Below are positions 43,823-44,137 of a DNA stretch of 44,137 bases, piece after piece. The position numbers and the translations under genes were made by a program. The stretch's first letter is position 1. The number at the start of each line of letters is the position of its first letter. Where the stretch lies: positions 1 to 44,137 of the forward strand of contig NZ_JARUKV010000034.1 of assembly GCF_029688865.1 (NCBI RefSeq), read 5' to 3'. The notes under the pieces are model-generated. The model searched no databases and was not told the DNA's origin. It saw nothing but the letters and a program-made list of their open reading frames with translations. Source of the stretch: Natronococcus sp. A-GB7 (GTDB lineage: Archaea; Halobacteriota; Halobacteria; Halobacteriales; Natrialbaceae).

Positions 43823-44137
43823 TCAAGACGTGTGCGCGTCACCGGTCTCCGGCTCTGTCCCCGCTCCCACTGCTGGTGAGCTAGACGAACCCTTGTCATC
43901 GGAAGCCCGCCTCTCGGACGGGAGTCCCTCTCTCGGTGACATGTCTTGGTGGGCCTGCCACTGGCCCCCGCTCTGTGGCGAGTCAGCGCCTGCCGATTTC
44001 CAAGGCAAGCTCTCTCCCCGCGGATTTAGCCGATTGGCTATGTTCGCTGCTGCGTTCAGATCCGCTTGGTACTCCCCGAGCACGCCCCGTTCCTACACTT
44101 GAACGTGGCTTGATGCGGTCGATACCCCACGTGTTGA
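43823..44137 (-). pseudogene. tnpB: C-terminal remnant of IS200/IS605 TnpB (runs off the window)
   Basis: The minus strand from the window edge reads GYRPHQATFKCRNGAC, then, after a one-base shift near 44084, GEYQADLNAAANIANRLNPRGESL and an unconserved acidic tail to the stop at 43823-43825. DLNAAANIA is the last TnpB RuvC motif, with its catalytic Asp, and FKCRNGAC is the second half of the zinc finger. Where the first finger should have CxxC, the bases give H-V-G, so a Cys is also lost. The frameshift between zinc finger and last catalytic Asp means that this copy is dead. Confidence 0.7.

Overview
The window reads as haloarchaeal DNA (class Halobacteria). Its proteins are acidic and Asp/Glu-rich, and most genes have high GC. 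Promoters look archaeal, with TATA-like boxes about 30 bases before leaderless start codons. It also holds a PAS/GAF protein with a bacterio-opsin-activator (HTH_10) end, phiH1-type winged-helix regulators and an IS200/IS605 TnpB remnant. The stretch is accessory: a defence island followed by part of a plasmid- or provirus-like element, with decayed gene fragments throughout. I saw no tRNA, rRNA or CRISPR array.

Region 1 (1-3900): an unrecognised helical protein that appears frameshifted, a small NPPY adenine-DNA methyltransferase with a clear TATA box, and a graveyard of 3' gene fragments, including a broken DUF3883 nuclease-like domain. Region 2 (3913-20839, minus strand) is a large DISARM-like operon. 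It holds an SNF2 helicase, two tandem paralogous ~1330-residue Eco57I-type methyltransferases coupled by 1-4 base overlaps, and a 1766-residue DEAD-like helicase with DUF1998 and a C-terminal nuclease-like domain. A decayed copy of that helicase's start sits exactly at the coupled position behind the second methyltransferase, so the operon has been rearranged. Region 3 (21094-24884, plus strand) is a divergent McrBC pair whose McrB has two EVE/PUA-like sensor regions. Region 4 (25000-31085) holds an IS6-type transposase remnant, a 1640-residue sacsin-like ATPase with a C-terminal DUF3883 domain, a small coupled protein and a DUF4143 remnant.

Region 5 (31069-39380) is the most unusual. Two paralogous two-gene modules (a VGID-type protein plus a CxxC/CxxC protein) each follow the order: divergent small regulator, repeated or palindromic operator, TATA box, structured 5' leader, gene pair, then unrelated downstream genes. 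The two leaders (31395-31462 and 35964-36034) share loop sequences, but their stems differ and stay perfectly paired. In both, a second hairpin touching the ATG competes with the closing stem. This looks like a switch-type leader RNA in an archaeon; I do not recognise it as a described family. An AT-rich SIR2-TPR gene, probably a transferred defence effector, lies between the modules.

Region 6 (39753-44137) holds the multi-domain Bat-type regulator, two coupled small winged-helix-like proteins with a strong ribosome-binding site, and a decayed TnpB with its element-end hairpin. Regions 2-4 together would give methylation-dependent restriction, helicase-nuclease attack on foreign DNA and an ATPase-nuclease defence protein. 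This is inferred from families and clustering, not shown by the sequence.
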